NCBI GenBank assembly: GCA_000783305.1
Contig: JROE01000003.1
Coordinates: 1 to 55,511, forward strand
Reading direction: 5' to 3'
Source of the DNA: Sphingobacteriaceae bacterium DW12
GTDB taxonomy: Bacteria; Bacteroidota; Bacteroidia; Sphingobacteriales; Sphingobacteriaceae
DNA: 55,511 bases
The translations under genes were made by a program, and so were the position numbers. Below, piece after piece: positions 10,901 to 19,230 of the stretch (within the stretch, counting starts at the first letter, position 1; every line of letters begins with the position of its first letter). Below the pieces are notes generated by a model. It did not search any database and was not told where the DNA came from. It worked only from the letters and a program-made list of their open reading frames with translations.

Positions 10901-11057
10901 TGGCCGTCACATTTTGTGTCCCCATTACGGTGACTGTCACATCGGATAGCGGAAGTCCGTTCATATCTGAAATTTTTCCAGACAACGGAATGTCCTGAGC
11001 ATACACGATTGTAAACATGCATGCCAAGAACAATAGTGTTAAGACTATTCCTCTCAT
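7965..11057 (-). CDS. SusC-family TonB-dependent fructan transporter
   Basis: An outer-membrane TonB-dependent transporter of 1030 aa. A signal peptide ends near IVYAQ and is followed by a CarboxypepD_reg-like domain (LSGKISDMNGLPLSDVTV). Next comes a TonB-box-like stretch EEVVVTGYQTQRK, a plug with the SusC marker region around PLYIIDGMPS and GSRAANGVIIITTKKG, and a 22-strand barrel ending in ITAGINVSF with terminal Phe. No STN domain is present, consistent with regulation by the hybrid two-component system instead of ECF sigma/FecR. It forms the uptake pair with the next gene, susD, and lies 68 bp after the fructokinase gene, where a short AGGCT/AGCCT hairpin separates the two. Confidence 0.93.
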   Translation of the reverse strand: MRGIVLTLLFLACMFTIVYAQDIPLSGKISDMNGLPLSDVTVTVMGTQNVTASDESGNFKINAVKGAQVRFTRVGKKTTFLTVGDQHNVVVTMAEGEELEEVVVTGYQTQRKADLTGAVAVVKMDEINAPLTGNVMKSLQGRVPGAFITTNGSPDGSANVLIRGIGTLGNNSPLYIIDGMPSTKSMNEISGLDIESIQILKDASSSSIYGSRAANGVIIITTKKGEKGGTRVDARVSTGIKNYSKSLDWLDTQQRGYVQWRAARNDGTDPNFGVYRFRDAQNGDGTWRLDEIILPEYIDDAKTMRAANTDWVEEVGQTALVQNYNLSIMTGNNKSRALFAVDYFDNQGTVRGTYFERLSGRLNTDFSLLNDRVKIGENLSITKIQQDVLGNVLDRTRNIQPIVPVHTIDGIGWGGPVAGMSDRQNPVRLIADNAQNRRNMLRLFGDMFMEVKLLENLKFRSMLGMDYSFLWDRNMQKTYVSGFMSENTASLSNVNNRWGNYVWNNTLTYKLDVQDKHHFDFLAGQEIIDYYAENLQAGRRKFASEDPDYMYLDAGEGIQTNSGSGTAYRLLSYFGKVNYNFDDKYLLSATARYDGSSRFGANNQFGWFPALSAGWRVSQEDFLKSVEVLSDLKIRYGWGKVGNQEIGDFASFGMYQASYATNPTWDPDNGTAYDINGAGTGVLPSGYRRIQQPNPNLRWESAMQHNIGVDFGFFNQKLTGSFDYFQKKTEDILISPPFIATLGEGGNRWVNGASMSNKGYELLLSYRSSHNDWKYSITGNMAGYRNKIVKLPEDVINSYPGNGVDQTILNRPLNSMFGYVADGLFRTSEEVDSHAEQVGKGLGRIRYKDINQDGRIGDEDRTWLGIADPDFIYGINFSIGYKQWDFGMFWNGVYGGLVNNSAKGYTDFISFFGGENYGTRVLDAWSPQNPQSDIPALSFNDLNNEKRFSSYVVESASYFKLRTLELGYSLSPQALQRIKSQGVRFYVLGENLLAFKKNWGNNKYTGVDPETPNSGYPIPFSITAGINVSF

Positions 11058-11125
11058 AGTTTAGTAAATTTTGTTTGTTTATAATTTATAGTTGATTAAG
11101 ATGTTGCGTTGGTTAGGCTGCTTAT

Positions 11126-12076
11126 CTAGCCTGAATCAACCTCCCCTCTCCCCAAGTAATGTATCCATTCAAACCGATTGATTGTGCTGGCATCATAGCT
11201 CGGACATGCGCCTGTACTCTGTGTCACAAAGGCACTCAATGTGGCTGCAAACCCCATTATCTCTTCCATACTGATATCCACACTATTACGCATCCTGTTA
11301 GACAAAAAAGCCGCCAAAAAAGAATCTCCACTCCCAATGGTATCTTTCACTTCTACTGGATAAGCCGGAAAATGATAGCTTATTGCTGCACGTCTAGCAT
11401 GATAGATAGCCCCTGCAGCTCCATAAGTTACAATGGCCTCATCTATCCCATAACGCTGCATTATATCTTCCACAAACTGTCCATCATTATCACCCTTGGG
11501 TAGATCCAGCCACTGGGCAATCATTCCAAGCTCCTCCCTATTCATCTTCACCAAATCGGCGTAGCCTAATAGTTCAAGCACACGTGCTTTCGTATAAAAG
11601 GGGGCGCGTAAGTTTACATCCAAGACTTTATATGGAGCTACCCGTAAGAGATGCTTCAACGTATTATATGAAATTTCGTGTCGAGAAGAAAGGCTGCCAA
11701 AAACGAGGAAATCTGCCTGTTGAATAGCATCTAGATCAGCCTCGTGCAATTGAATATAATCCCAAGCGACTGGGTATACTATTTCATACGTCACCTCTTT
11801 ATGTGCATCAATGTGTACTTCTACCGTAGATGTTGCATGCGCTTTATCCACCTGAAAGAGCTGGGTAGGTACTCCCAGTGCTTCGCATAGTGCAATCAGC
11901 TCATCGCCATCTTTATCTTTTCCCACCCGCGTAAGCATCTGTGTCTCCACACCCAACATATTGAGGTGATAGGCTACATTCAAGGGTGCACCACCAAGTT
12001 TTTTGCCTGTTGGCAGGTTGTCCCACAACACCTCCCCAAAACAGATTCCTTTGATTGCCAATTGTTCGTTTTTCAT
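11126..12076 (-). CDS. Fructokinase (PfkB family)
   Basis: A 316-aa sugar kinase predicted to phosphorylate fructose released by the GH32 enzymes. The N-terminal motif GKKLGGAPLNVAYHLNMLG and the C-terminal anion hole/catalytic motif DTIGSGDSFLAAFL are PfkB signatures; the Asp of GSGD is the catalytic base. Length and the ICFGEVLWD opening match bacterial fructokinases. The ATG at 12076 is 2 bp after the MFS stop, so the genes are likely translationally coupled; a TTG six bases upstream is less likely. Fructose specificity comes from context. Confidence 0.9.
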   Translation of the reverse strand: MKNEQLAIKGICFGEVLWDNLPTGKKLGGAPLNVAYHLNMLGVETQMLTRVGKDKDGDELIALCEALGVPTQLFQVDKAHATSTVEVHIDAHKEVTYEIVYPVAWDYIQLHEADLDAIQQADFLVFGSLSSRHEISYNTLKHLLRVAPYKVLDVNLRAPFYTKARVLELLGYADLVKMNREELGMIAQWLDLPKGDNDGQFVEDIMQRYGIDEAIVTYGAAGAIYHARRAAISYHFPAYPVEVKDTIGSGDSFLAAFLSNRMRNSVDISMEEIMGFAATLSAFVTQSTGACPSYDASTINRFEWIHYLGRGEVDSG

Positions 12077-12078
12077 AC

Positions 12079-13413
12079 TCAATGCAAATTAATGGTTTGA
12101 TCCATATTCTCTAAGGATGTACCTTTGGTCTCAGGCATCATTCGGAGTACAAATACGAGCTGTAAAACCATAAAACCTGCAAATATCAAAAAGGTATATC
12201 CGCCGCCCAAGAATTCGGTTAGTGCCGGAAAACAAAATGTAATCACAGCCGCCATCACCCAATGGGTAAGGCTCCCAATTGTCTGTCCCTTGGCCCGAAC
12301 TTCATTCGGAAATATCTCGGAGATAAAGACCCAGATAACCGCTCCCTGCGAAAAGGCAAAGAATGCGATATACAGCATCAGATAGAAAGTAATAGAAAGC
12401 CCTTCGGTATGTCCTGAGAAAAAAGCAAATGATACCAGTCCTAATGCTACGATAAGTCCTATTGACCCCACCAACATCAACTTTCGACGACCTATACGAT
12501 CGATGAAATTTATAGCCAATAAGGTGAAGATAAAGTTGACTAAGCCTATTCCTACTGTAGAGAGGAGAGAGCTTTGCGCTCCCAAACCGGCCATTTCGAA
12601 TACACGTGGAGCGTAATATATAATAGCATTGATCCCCGATACCTGATTGAACACAGCAAACAAGATGGCCAATAGCAACGGCGTCCGATATTGCTTTGAA
12701 AATAAAGGCGCAGCCTGTTGTCCCGAAGGTTGATTAACATGGCGGCTTTCTAGAATACGTTGGACCTCTTCTTCATAATTGTCCGCATTAATCTTTTTCA
12801 TGGTCGCCTCAGCTTCTTCGCGCCTGTCACGATGTAACAATAACCATCTCGGACTCTCGGGAATGAAAAATATCAAGACAAAGAATAGCGCAGCAGGAAA
12901 AGCCTGTACCCCCAGCATCCACCTCCAAGATTCTTCACCCCACTGACCTATCAAATAATTGGACAAGTAGGCTATTAGAATCCCGAACACTACATTGAAT
13001 TGAAACAAACCGACCAACTTGCCCCTAGACTTGGCAGGTGATATCTCTGTAATGTATATGGGCGCCGTTACTGAAGATACCCCGACCCCAATCCCACCCA
13101 AGAAGCGAAATATCATGAATAGTGGCCAATCTTGGGCTATCGCCGTACCAATAGCAGAGAAGAAATAAAGGAGCGCAACGACAAAGAGGGTATTTTTTCG
13201 TCCAAATCTATCGGAAGGCAAAGCTCCTAAAGCAGCGCCCACTACTGTACCAATCAAAGCAATGGCCATCGTGAGCCCATGCTCAAATTCGGTTAAATTC
13301 CAAAATACCTGCACTGCTTTCTCTGCGCCGGAAATTACCGCTGTATCAAACCCAAATAAAAAACCTCCCAAGGCCACTACAAATGACCAGGCCAACACCA
13401 TGTTTTTGTTCAT
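12079..13413 (-). CDS. MFS sugar porter, probable fructose importer
   Basis: A 12-helix inner-membrane transporter of 444 aa in the sugar porter branch of the major facilitator superfamily. Signatures seen are GGFLFGFDTAVISGA in helix 1, SDRFGRKN between helices 2 and 3, IPESPRWLL at the end of helix 6, DRIGRRKLM between helices 8 and 9, and MPETKGTSLE at the C-terminus. It is the first gene of the fructan operon and is followed after 2 bp by fructokinase. It would carry fructose from periplasm to cytoplasm, by proton symport as known for this family. The substrate is inferred from neighbours. Confidence 0.9.
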   Translation of the reverse strand: MNKNMVLAWSFVVALGGFLFGFDTAVISGAEKAVQVFWNLTEFEHGLTMAIALIGTVVGAALGALPSDRFGRKNTLFVVALLYFFSAIGTAIAQDWPLFMIFRFLGGIGVGVSSVTAPIYITEISPAKSRGKLVGLFQFNVVFGILIAYLSNYLIGQWGEESWRWMLGVQAFPAALFFVLIFFIPESPRWLLLHRDRREEAEATMKKINADNYEEEVQRILESRHVNQPSGQQAAPLFSKQYRTPLLLAILFAVFNQVSGINAIIYYAPRVFEMAGLGAQSSLLSTVGIGLVNFIFTLLAINFIDRIGRRKLMLVGSIGLIVALGLVSFAFFSGHTEGLSITFYLMLYIAFFAFSQGAVIWVFISEIFPNEVRAKGQTIGSLTHWVMAAVITFCFPALTEFLGGGYTFLIFAGFMVLQLVFVLRMMPETKGTSLENMDQTINLH

Positions 13414-13436
13414 ATCGCTTTATAATTGATTAGAAG

Positions 13437-13499
13437 CAAATCTAGATGCTCGATAGGCTCTGGGATATATAAATCCACGACAAATTGAATAAAATTTGT
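13437..13499 (-). promoter_or_regulatory. Promoter/operator candidate of the fructan operon
   Basis: On the minus strand TAGATTTG (13437-13444) matches the Bacteroidota -7 box TAnnTTTG and lies 24 bp upstream of the MFS start codon, though no well-spaced -33 TTTG was seen. A perfect inverted repeat ACAAATT-N6-AATTTGT occupies 13480-13499. It lies in the 295-bp region between the operon and its divergent regulator, so it could be bound by the AraC domain of that regulator. Confidence 0.4.
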
Positions 13500-13708
13500 T
13501 ACACAGTGAATAATAAATTCAAACACCTAAATATCAATTAATTACAACAACAATGGAAATATAGATTCGTGATTATTGAACAGAAAATTTCACTTCTGAT
13601 TCATTCCGACACGCCAATTAAACAATGTACTTTTTACACTAAGTATTTACGATAGAGTGTCAAAAAACAAAAACATGTATATTGCCTTACGTTTAGCACA
13701 AATCAGTC

Positions 13709-16462
13709 ATGCCTAGAAGTCTAATATCACTTTTCATTCTGTCGATGTTGTTATGCATTTCCTGCCATCAGCAAGAGACCAAAGGAAAGTATACCATTGC
13801 ATTCTCCCAATGTATTGGGACTGATGCTTGGCGCCAAACCATGTTACAGGAAATGAAGCGTGAACTTAGTTTTCATCCCGAAGTGACATTTCTGTATGCC
13901 GATGCACAAGGCAACAGCCAGCAACAGATAAAACAAATAGCGTCTTTCTTAAAGCAAGATATAGACCTGCTGATTGTATCTCCCAATGAGGCCGATCCAC
14001 TCACCCCTATTGTCAATTCCACTTATCAGCAGAATATTCCGGTCATCGTCACCGATCGCAAGACTTCCTCCCATCTATATAATGCCTATGTAGGTGCAGA
14101 TAATGTAGCTATTGGCAATCTGGCAGGTAAATATATCGGCAATATGCTCAATGGTAAAGGTAACATTGCTCTAATCACCGGCCTAAAAGGTACTTCAGCC
14201 TCTATGGAAAGGGAAAAAGGATTGCGAGAATCCCTACGTGATTATCCGTTGATACAAATCGGTACCGTTTTAGAAGGGCAATGGGAAAGAGCAAAAGCCC
14301 GCAACACAGCACAAGCACATATCGACGAATTGGAAAGCAGTGACCTTATTTTTGCCTTCAACGATCAAATGGCTTTGGGCGTACGCGAGAGTTTACTGCA
14401 ACAAAATAAAGCTGTCAACAAAATCATTATTGGCGTGGATGCACTCCCTGGTCCAGCTAATGGATTGGAACAAATTACCAAAGGACATCTCCAAGCTTCT
14501 ATGCTCTATCCTACAGGCGGGGCCGAAGCGATACGGACAGCTATGGCCATCCTTCAAAAAAAATCCTACCAACGAGACAATCTGTTGGGAACACTGGTCA
14601 TTGATAGCAGCAATGCCAATCTGATGGCATTACAATCCAAGAAAATCGAACTGCAACAGGCTGATATTGACCGGCAGCAAGTCTTGATGAGTGAACAGAG
14701 TAAAATTTACAACGACCAAAAGGCCATCCTCAATGTATTGATCGTCAGTCTGGTGATGGCTGTTGTATTTGGTGGAATATCCATCATCGTCATCAAGAGC
14801 AATTGGAACAAAAATAAGCACCTAGAAATCCAAAATAGAGAAATCCTACAACAGCAACAGCAGCTCATTGAAATGAGCGAACAGGTCAAAGAGGCCTCTG
14901 AAGCGCGCAGCAATTTTTTCACGAATGTATCACACGAGTTCAAGACTCCGCTGACGTTGATTCTTGCTCCGGTCGACGAGCTCCTTAAAGAAAAAGGAAT
15001 ATCAAACGACAGTAAAGAACAGCTTCAACGTATCCGACGGAGTGCCCATAAATTACTCCAGCTTGTCAATGAACTAATTGATATCCACAAGATATCCAAG
15101 TCCAAGATTACATTACAGGCCGCTCCGGTACAAGTAGATCATTTTATGCATCAAGTGATTACCACGTTCAAACCCCTTTCCACTCGCCATCGGATATCAC
15201 TATCCTATAGCAACAGGGCGCAAGTCAAGGAACTCTGGTTTGACGAATATCTACTCGAGCAGGTGATGTCAAATCTACTTTCTAATGCCTTTAAATTTAC
15301 AGAGAAGAACGGTAAAATCGAAGTCATTCTTGAACGTAACACCTTTGGAGACCATGTGTATTTACGTGTAATAGACAATGGCCGAGGAATCAGCGCAGAG
15401 CATCTAGACCATGTATTCGACCCGTTTTATCAAGGCGGGTATAGTCCTGAAGGCTCGGGCATAGGACTCTCTTACGTTCAAGAAATCATCAACCTCCACC
15501 ATGGCCAGATTACCGTCAGCAGCAAGCTCGGTGAGGGCTCCTGCTTTACCGTACGCCTACCTATAGGTCACGTCCATCTCAAAGACACCGAGCGTCGGCA
15601 ATCAGTTATTCCCGTGGTACCAATCAGCAATCCAGCTTTACTGAGCAACGATTATAGTCCCAAAATCGTAGAAGACGAAATCAGTTTCACTTCTATCAAG
15701 CTACCGAGCATACTTCTTATCGACGATCATGCCGACATCCGGATATTCTTAAAAGAACTCCTAAAGCAGGAGTATAATATTTATACCGCCGATAGCTATG
15801 ATCGCGCCGTACAGATAGCTACTAGCAAACTTCCGGATTTGATTGTGTGTGACGTGATGTTGCCCGACAAAAGTGGCATCGATGTATTGAAACGCCTTAA
15901 ATTTGATGCACAGACCTCACATATCCCCATCATACTCCTTACAGCCATCGATTCCGACGAGGGCAAGATAGCAGGGCTCAAAGCCATGGCGGATGCCTAT
16001 TTAACAAAGCCATTCAATGCCGACCATCTAAAGGCCGTAATTGAAAACTTACTCTATCTTCGCCGCGAGTTAAAAGAACGATACATCAGTGAAATCGAAC
16101 CTATGGACGAGCTTACCGACCGCAGCTATTCAGATCAGGACAAGCGATTCCTCAACAGCCTTTCCGCAGTGGTAGAGACTCGCCTATCCGATGCGAAATT
16201 AAGTGTGGAAGACATCAGCACAGAGCTTAATATGTCTCGCGTACAACTGTACCGAAAAGTGAAGGCCCTCCTTCAATGTAGTGTCAACGAGTACCTGTTA
16301 CAACGAAGACTAAAGAAAGCTAAGCATCTCATCATTGAAGGTCTCAACATCAACGAAATCGCTGAAAAGGTAGGTTTTTCATCATCAGCCTATTTTACGT
16401 CAGCCTTTAAGAAACATTGTGGAATGACCCCGTCCACTTTCAAAAAGGAGAAAATTAAATAG
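13709..16462 (+). CDS. Hybrid two-component system regulator with periplasmic sugar-binding domain
   Basis: A single 917-aa sensor-regulator. Order: N-terminal signal/membrane segment; periplasmic LacI/RbsB-type sugar-binding domain (about 28-300, with YTIAFSQCIGTDAW and IIIGVDALPGPANG); transmembrane helix about 338-361; HisKA with phospho-acceptor His409 in NVSHEFKTPLTL; HATPase with NLLSNAFKFTE and GRGIS; receiver with Asp715 in VCDVMLPD and a TKP lysine; C-terminal AraC HTH (LNMSRVQLYRKVKAL, VGFSSSAYFTSAFKKHCG). This layout matches the known fructose-sensing regulator of the Bacteroides thetaiotaomicron fructan locus, BT1754, whose periplasmic domain binds monomeric fructose. It is divergent from the fructan operon, which it presumably activates. 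Confidence 0.93.
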   Translation: MPRSLISLFILSMLLCISCHQQETKGKYTIAFSQCIGTDAWRQTMLQEMKRELSFHPEVTFLYADAQGNSQQQIKQIASFLKQDIDLLIVSPNEADPLTPIVNSTYQQNIPVIVTDRKTSSHLYNAYVGADNVAIGNLAGKYIGNMLNGKGNIALITGLKGTSASMEREKGLRESLRDYPLIQIGTVLEGQWERAKARNTAQAHIDELESSDLIFAFNDQMALGVRESLLQQNKAVNKIIIGVDALPGPANGLEQITKGHLQASMLYPTGGAEAIRTAMAILQKKSYQRDNLLGTLVIDSSNANLMALQSKKIELQQADIDRQQVLMSEQSKIYNDQKAILNVLIVSLVMAVVFGGISIIVIKSNWNKNKHLEIQNREILQQQQQLIEMSEQVKEASEARSNFFTNVSHEFKTPLTLILAPVDELLKEKGISNDSKEQLQRIRRSAHKLLQLVNELIDIHKISKSKITLQAAPVQVDHFMHQVITTFKPLSTRHRISLSYSNRAQVKELWFDEYLLEQVMSNLLSNAFKFTEKNGKIEVILERNTFGDHVYLRVIDNGRGISAEHLDHVFDPFYQGGYSPEGSGIGLSYVQEIINLHHGQITVSSKLGEGSCFTVRLPIGHVHLKDTERRQSVIPVVPISNPALLSNDYSPKIVEDEISFTSIKLPSILLIDDHADIRIFLKELLKQEYNIYTADSYDRAVQIATSKLPDLIVCDVMLPDKSGIDVLKRLKFDAQTSHIPIILLTAIDSDEGKIAGLKAMADAYLTKPFNADHLKAVIENLLYLRRELKERYISEIEPMDELTDRSYSDQDKRFLNSLSAVVETRLSDAKLSVEDISTELNMSRVQLYRKVKALLQCSVNEYLLQRRLKKAKHLIIEGLNINEIAEKVGFSSSAYFTSAFKKHCGMTPSTFKKEKIK

Positions 16463-16787
16463 TAGTGTAAATTGGGAACCAAGTAGTACGTATTTAGTAT
16501 TAAGGTTATCGCATAAAACGCAATGATTAGCGTACAATCGGCAGCTTCTGAGCAGCGAGGTATACTTATCACTCCTTGTGTCGTATTCTCTATCTTGTAA
16601 ACATACTCAAACAACTATTTCCACTACCTGCCATCCACGAACCATACCCTATTTACAGTCACAAAATGTTAAAAAAATCCCAACGTTTGTGTATTCCAAT
16701 TTTAGATTTTACCTTGATACTTTGATTCGCTTCGGAAAGAGCAAATCCTGGAGGGGGATAGCGTTTAAATTCAAATAACTTGAAATA
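16463..16787. other. Intergenic region after the hybrid sensor gene
   Basis: 325 bp without a credible gene. No hairpin with a T run was found for the upstream gene, and no clear promoter for the next lipoprotein. Confidence 0.4.
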
Positions 16788-17651
16788 ATGTACAGGCCAA
16801 TAGTCTTTATAGTATGTTTAATTACGAGTGTATGTTTATTCAACTCTTGTATCTCTAGATTAAGTAGACCGGCAATTACGGGGTATATTTATGATTACGA
16901 CAATAAGCCTGTCGCCAACTGTCGCGTGGGAGAAACCCAAACTGATGAAAATGGCAAATTCTATTTAAAGGAAATCCGAACCAATCGTTTTCTACTAACC
17001 GAAATATTCGCCATGGAAGCTCCCCCCATCTTTTTCACACTTGACATCGAGAAAGAAGGTTATAAAAGTTACAGCACCAACTTCTTCCACAAGTACGGAG
17101 GTGGTCGAGCCAAAGGTGCTCTTGACAACTTGGATACCGTATATATCAAACGTATCAACGAGACCATACTCCCCGAAAACTACCTTTATACAGACTGGCA
17201 CTTTGCCGCCAATAAGGATTTGGATACTCTCTATGGGATTAACAAAAATTACAACATGCAAAATCCCATAACCAACACCCCCCACTTTGATTCCAAATTT
17301 CACAGTGGTATGATCTACAAATTCACAAGCTCAACAAAGCCTGACTCCGCGTGGAACCCAGAGTCATACGACCTAGAAACTACCTATTGGGTTTCCCTCA
17401 GAGAAGATGGTCTATATGAAGGCAAAAAGACCCTAAAGTATCTAAATCCTTGGCGGCATCGAATGGAATACGATAGAACATATCGTGAGGCTTACACCAT
17501 TCCGAGCGATAGCACGACAACGAAGGGGACCTTTACTTTTTTGAACAACACCATTCGTTTCGATCGTCATTTTACCAATTCCAATACGCTTTACAGCATT
17601 GACTCCATCGATCGGGATATGATAATATTGACCAAAATCAAAGGAAGATAG
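16788..17651 (+). CDS. Lipoprotein with carboxypeptidase-regulatory-like domain
   Basis: A 287-aa protein of unknown function. A hydrophobic N-terminus ending in LFNSC gives a lipobox. Residues of about 30-110 (ITGYIYDYDNKPVANCRVGE, TQTDENGKFYLKEI) resemble the CarboxypepD_reg/CNA-B-like beta-sandwich often found on Bacteroidota surface proteins. The rest is rich in aromatic residues and reads like another beta-domain, with no recognised catalytic motif. It is a single gene, not obviously part of an operon with either neighbour. Confidence 0.75.
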   Translation: MYRPIVFIVCLITSVCLFNSCISRLSRPAITGYIYDYDNKPVANCRVGETQTDENGKFYLKEIRTNRFLLTEIFAMEAPPIFFTLDIEKEGYKSYSTNFFHKYGGGRAKGALDNLDTVYIKRINETILPENYLYTDWHFAANKDLDTLYGINKNYNMQNPITNTPHFDSKFHSGMIYKFTSSTKPDSAWNPESYDLETTYWVSLREDGLYEGKKTLKYLNPWRHRMEYDRTYREAYTIPSDSTTTKGTFTFLNNTIRFDRHFTNSNTLYSIDSIDRDMIILTKIKGR

Positions 17652-17852
17652 TGAGGTCCTCTCGCTTTCCATTGTCTTCTTTGCGATGAAGAGGACATGC
17701 AGTAGCGTCTTATATTTGCATTTGGCGAACTCAGTATGGTCAATGCAACATAACAAGCCCTCCTCAACATCTCCATCTCTACTATAATTCAATAATTTGG
17801 ACGTAAAGATTTTTATCTTTAATTTAGAATTCGTTAAACAAAAATGTATTTC

Positions 17853-18860
17853 ATGAAACCGACACTCTTTTTAATTGGCGCAACCTTATCTATTTTATCC
17901 TGCAACAATCCACAAAAGCAAACTCAAGAATCCGAAACTCCAACAGAGCAAACCCAACAAGTTGCTTCAGAAAATCAAATGTCAAGCACCAAATTTTCTA
18001 TTGAAAACATCCCATTTTCCACAACAGATTTAGGTGACTTTCCTTTTTTCACCGCACCTGATGGAGCCATATACGTCAACAATACAAAAACGAAGCCATT
18101 TGATTTTATCGTTTTTGTAACACCCGATGATATCTTTGAAGTGGAAGGTAAGACCTATAGATCATGGGTGCATGCGGATAAAGAGAATAAAGCAGAGCTA
18201 TCGGGACGCTACCTCTTCAAGAGCTATGATGATGCCATCACCCAAGCTGGTGGAGTCAAGATCTTTGAGGGGATACTGGACGGCAACCGATTAGAGCAAT
18301 ACAACAAATTATGTACCTATGCTGGAGATGACGGTAGCTTCATTCCAAATGGTGACCAACAGATTGTAACGTATGTAATTCGTAGAAAAGAAGGTAATAT
18401 CTATATTGCTTTGGAGAAAAAAGACTTTCCTTCGACTTCCATCCAGATTGTTCAAGAGAAACCCTTCGAGCAGACGATTAAAAAAATCACATCCGATGAT
18501 ATTGTCAAGGACTTAACAGAAAAAGGAAAATCCATTCTATACATTAATTTTGAAACAGACAAATCTAATGTCACTGCAGAAGGCAAAGAAGCTGTAGAAC
18601 AGATATTGGGTGCACTCACGAAGGATAAATCTTTAAAAATAGCTATTGAAGGTCACACAGACAATAGCGGTGAGGCTGCACACAACAAAGCGCTATCAAA
18701 CGACCGCGCTAATTCAGTGATGAATATCTTGGTAGCAGATGGAGTTGATAAATCCCGTTTAACAGCTAAGGGCTTCGGGGCCGAACGCCCATTGTTCGCC
18801 AATGATTCTGAGGAGAACAAAGCAAAGAACCGACGGGTCGAACTCATAAAAATCAATTAA
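17853..18860 (+). CDS. OmpA-family lipoprotein
   Basis: A lipoprotein of 335 aa (338 if the in-frame ATG at 17844 is used) with lipobox ILSC followed by a Gln/Thr-rich linker. The C-terminal about 110 residues form an OmpA-like peptidoglycan-binding domain: ILYINFETDKSNVTAEGKEA, IEGHTDNSGEAAHNKALSND, RLTAKGFGAERP and NRRVELIKIN. The Asp and Arg that hold diaminopimelate in this family are present (HTDN, NRRVE). The middle region (about 45-220) is not recognised. I preferred the second ATG because MKPTL gives a more normal signal peptide. It is closed by a strong terminator. Confidence 0.85.
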   Translation: MKPTLFLIGATLSILSCNNPQKQTQESETPTEQTQQVASENQMSSTKFSIENIPFSTTDLGDFPFFTAPDGAIYVNNTKTKPFDFIVFVTPDDIFEVEGKTYRSWVHADKENKAELSGRYLFKSYDDAITQAGGVKIFEGILDGNRLEQYNKLCTYAGDDGSFIPNGDQQIVTYVIRRKEGNIYIALEKKDFPSTSIQIVQEKPFEQTIKKITSDDIVKDLTEKGKSILYINFETDKSNVTAEGKEAVEQILGALTKDKSLKIAIEGHTDNSGEAAHNKALSNDRANSVMNILVADGVDKSRLTAKGFGAERPLFANDSEENKAKNRRVELIKIN

Positions 18861-18864
18861 TACA

Positions 18865-18898
18865 GAAAGGCCTTTGTTATAAACAGCAAAGGCCTTTT
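18865..18898 (+). terminator. Terminator of the OmpA-like gene
   Basis: Perfect 11-bp stem AAAGGCCTTTG (18866-18876) and its complement (18887-18897), 10-nt loop, ending in TTTT. It begins 5 bp after the stop codon. Confidence 0.85.
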
Positions 18899-18957
18899 GC
18901 TTCAACCACCGCTTGGCATCAGGAATTAAACCAAGCCGAATTGTAAAATAAGGAAAG

Positions 18958-19230
18958 TCATTCCTTTAATAATACAGACCTTAATCTGAAGTCTCTGGCG
19001 ATTTCGGTAAATCGCTCTTTAAAAAATTCGCCTACTTTCATTTCATCTGTGTTTTTAAGCTGAAAAGACGCTTTAATTTCCTCCGGTCCCTTTTCTACAT
19101 TAAAGAAATCATATAAATGTACGACGAGCTCCCTGTCTGTGAAATACCTAAAATGGGATATTTTTACATATCCACAATAATGGTATATGATAGGTAAGTC
19201 AGCCCCATGGGCTGCTATTGGGTCAAATAG
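18958..19230 (-). pseudogene. Open frame without start codon after the methyltransferase gene
   Basis: On the minus strand, in a different frame from the methyltransferase, there is an uninterrupted, protein-like reading of about 85 residues: LPIIYHYCGYVKISHFRYF, then DRELVVHLYDFFNVEKG, and an end at FRLRSVLLKE before TGA at 18958-18960. No ATG, GTG or TTG in this frame precedes the conserved-looking part, and the frame runs back into the methyltransferase gene. It could be the tail of a neighbouring gene whose 5' part was deleted, or an extension of the methyltransferase reached by frameshift. The family was not recognised. The right-hand boundary is approximate. Confidence 0.45.

Noticed and set aside
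15796..15987. Minus-strand ORF inside the HTCS receiver domain
   Set aside because: Antisense to the receiver domain with all its conserved residues; no independent evidence.
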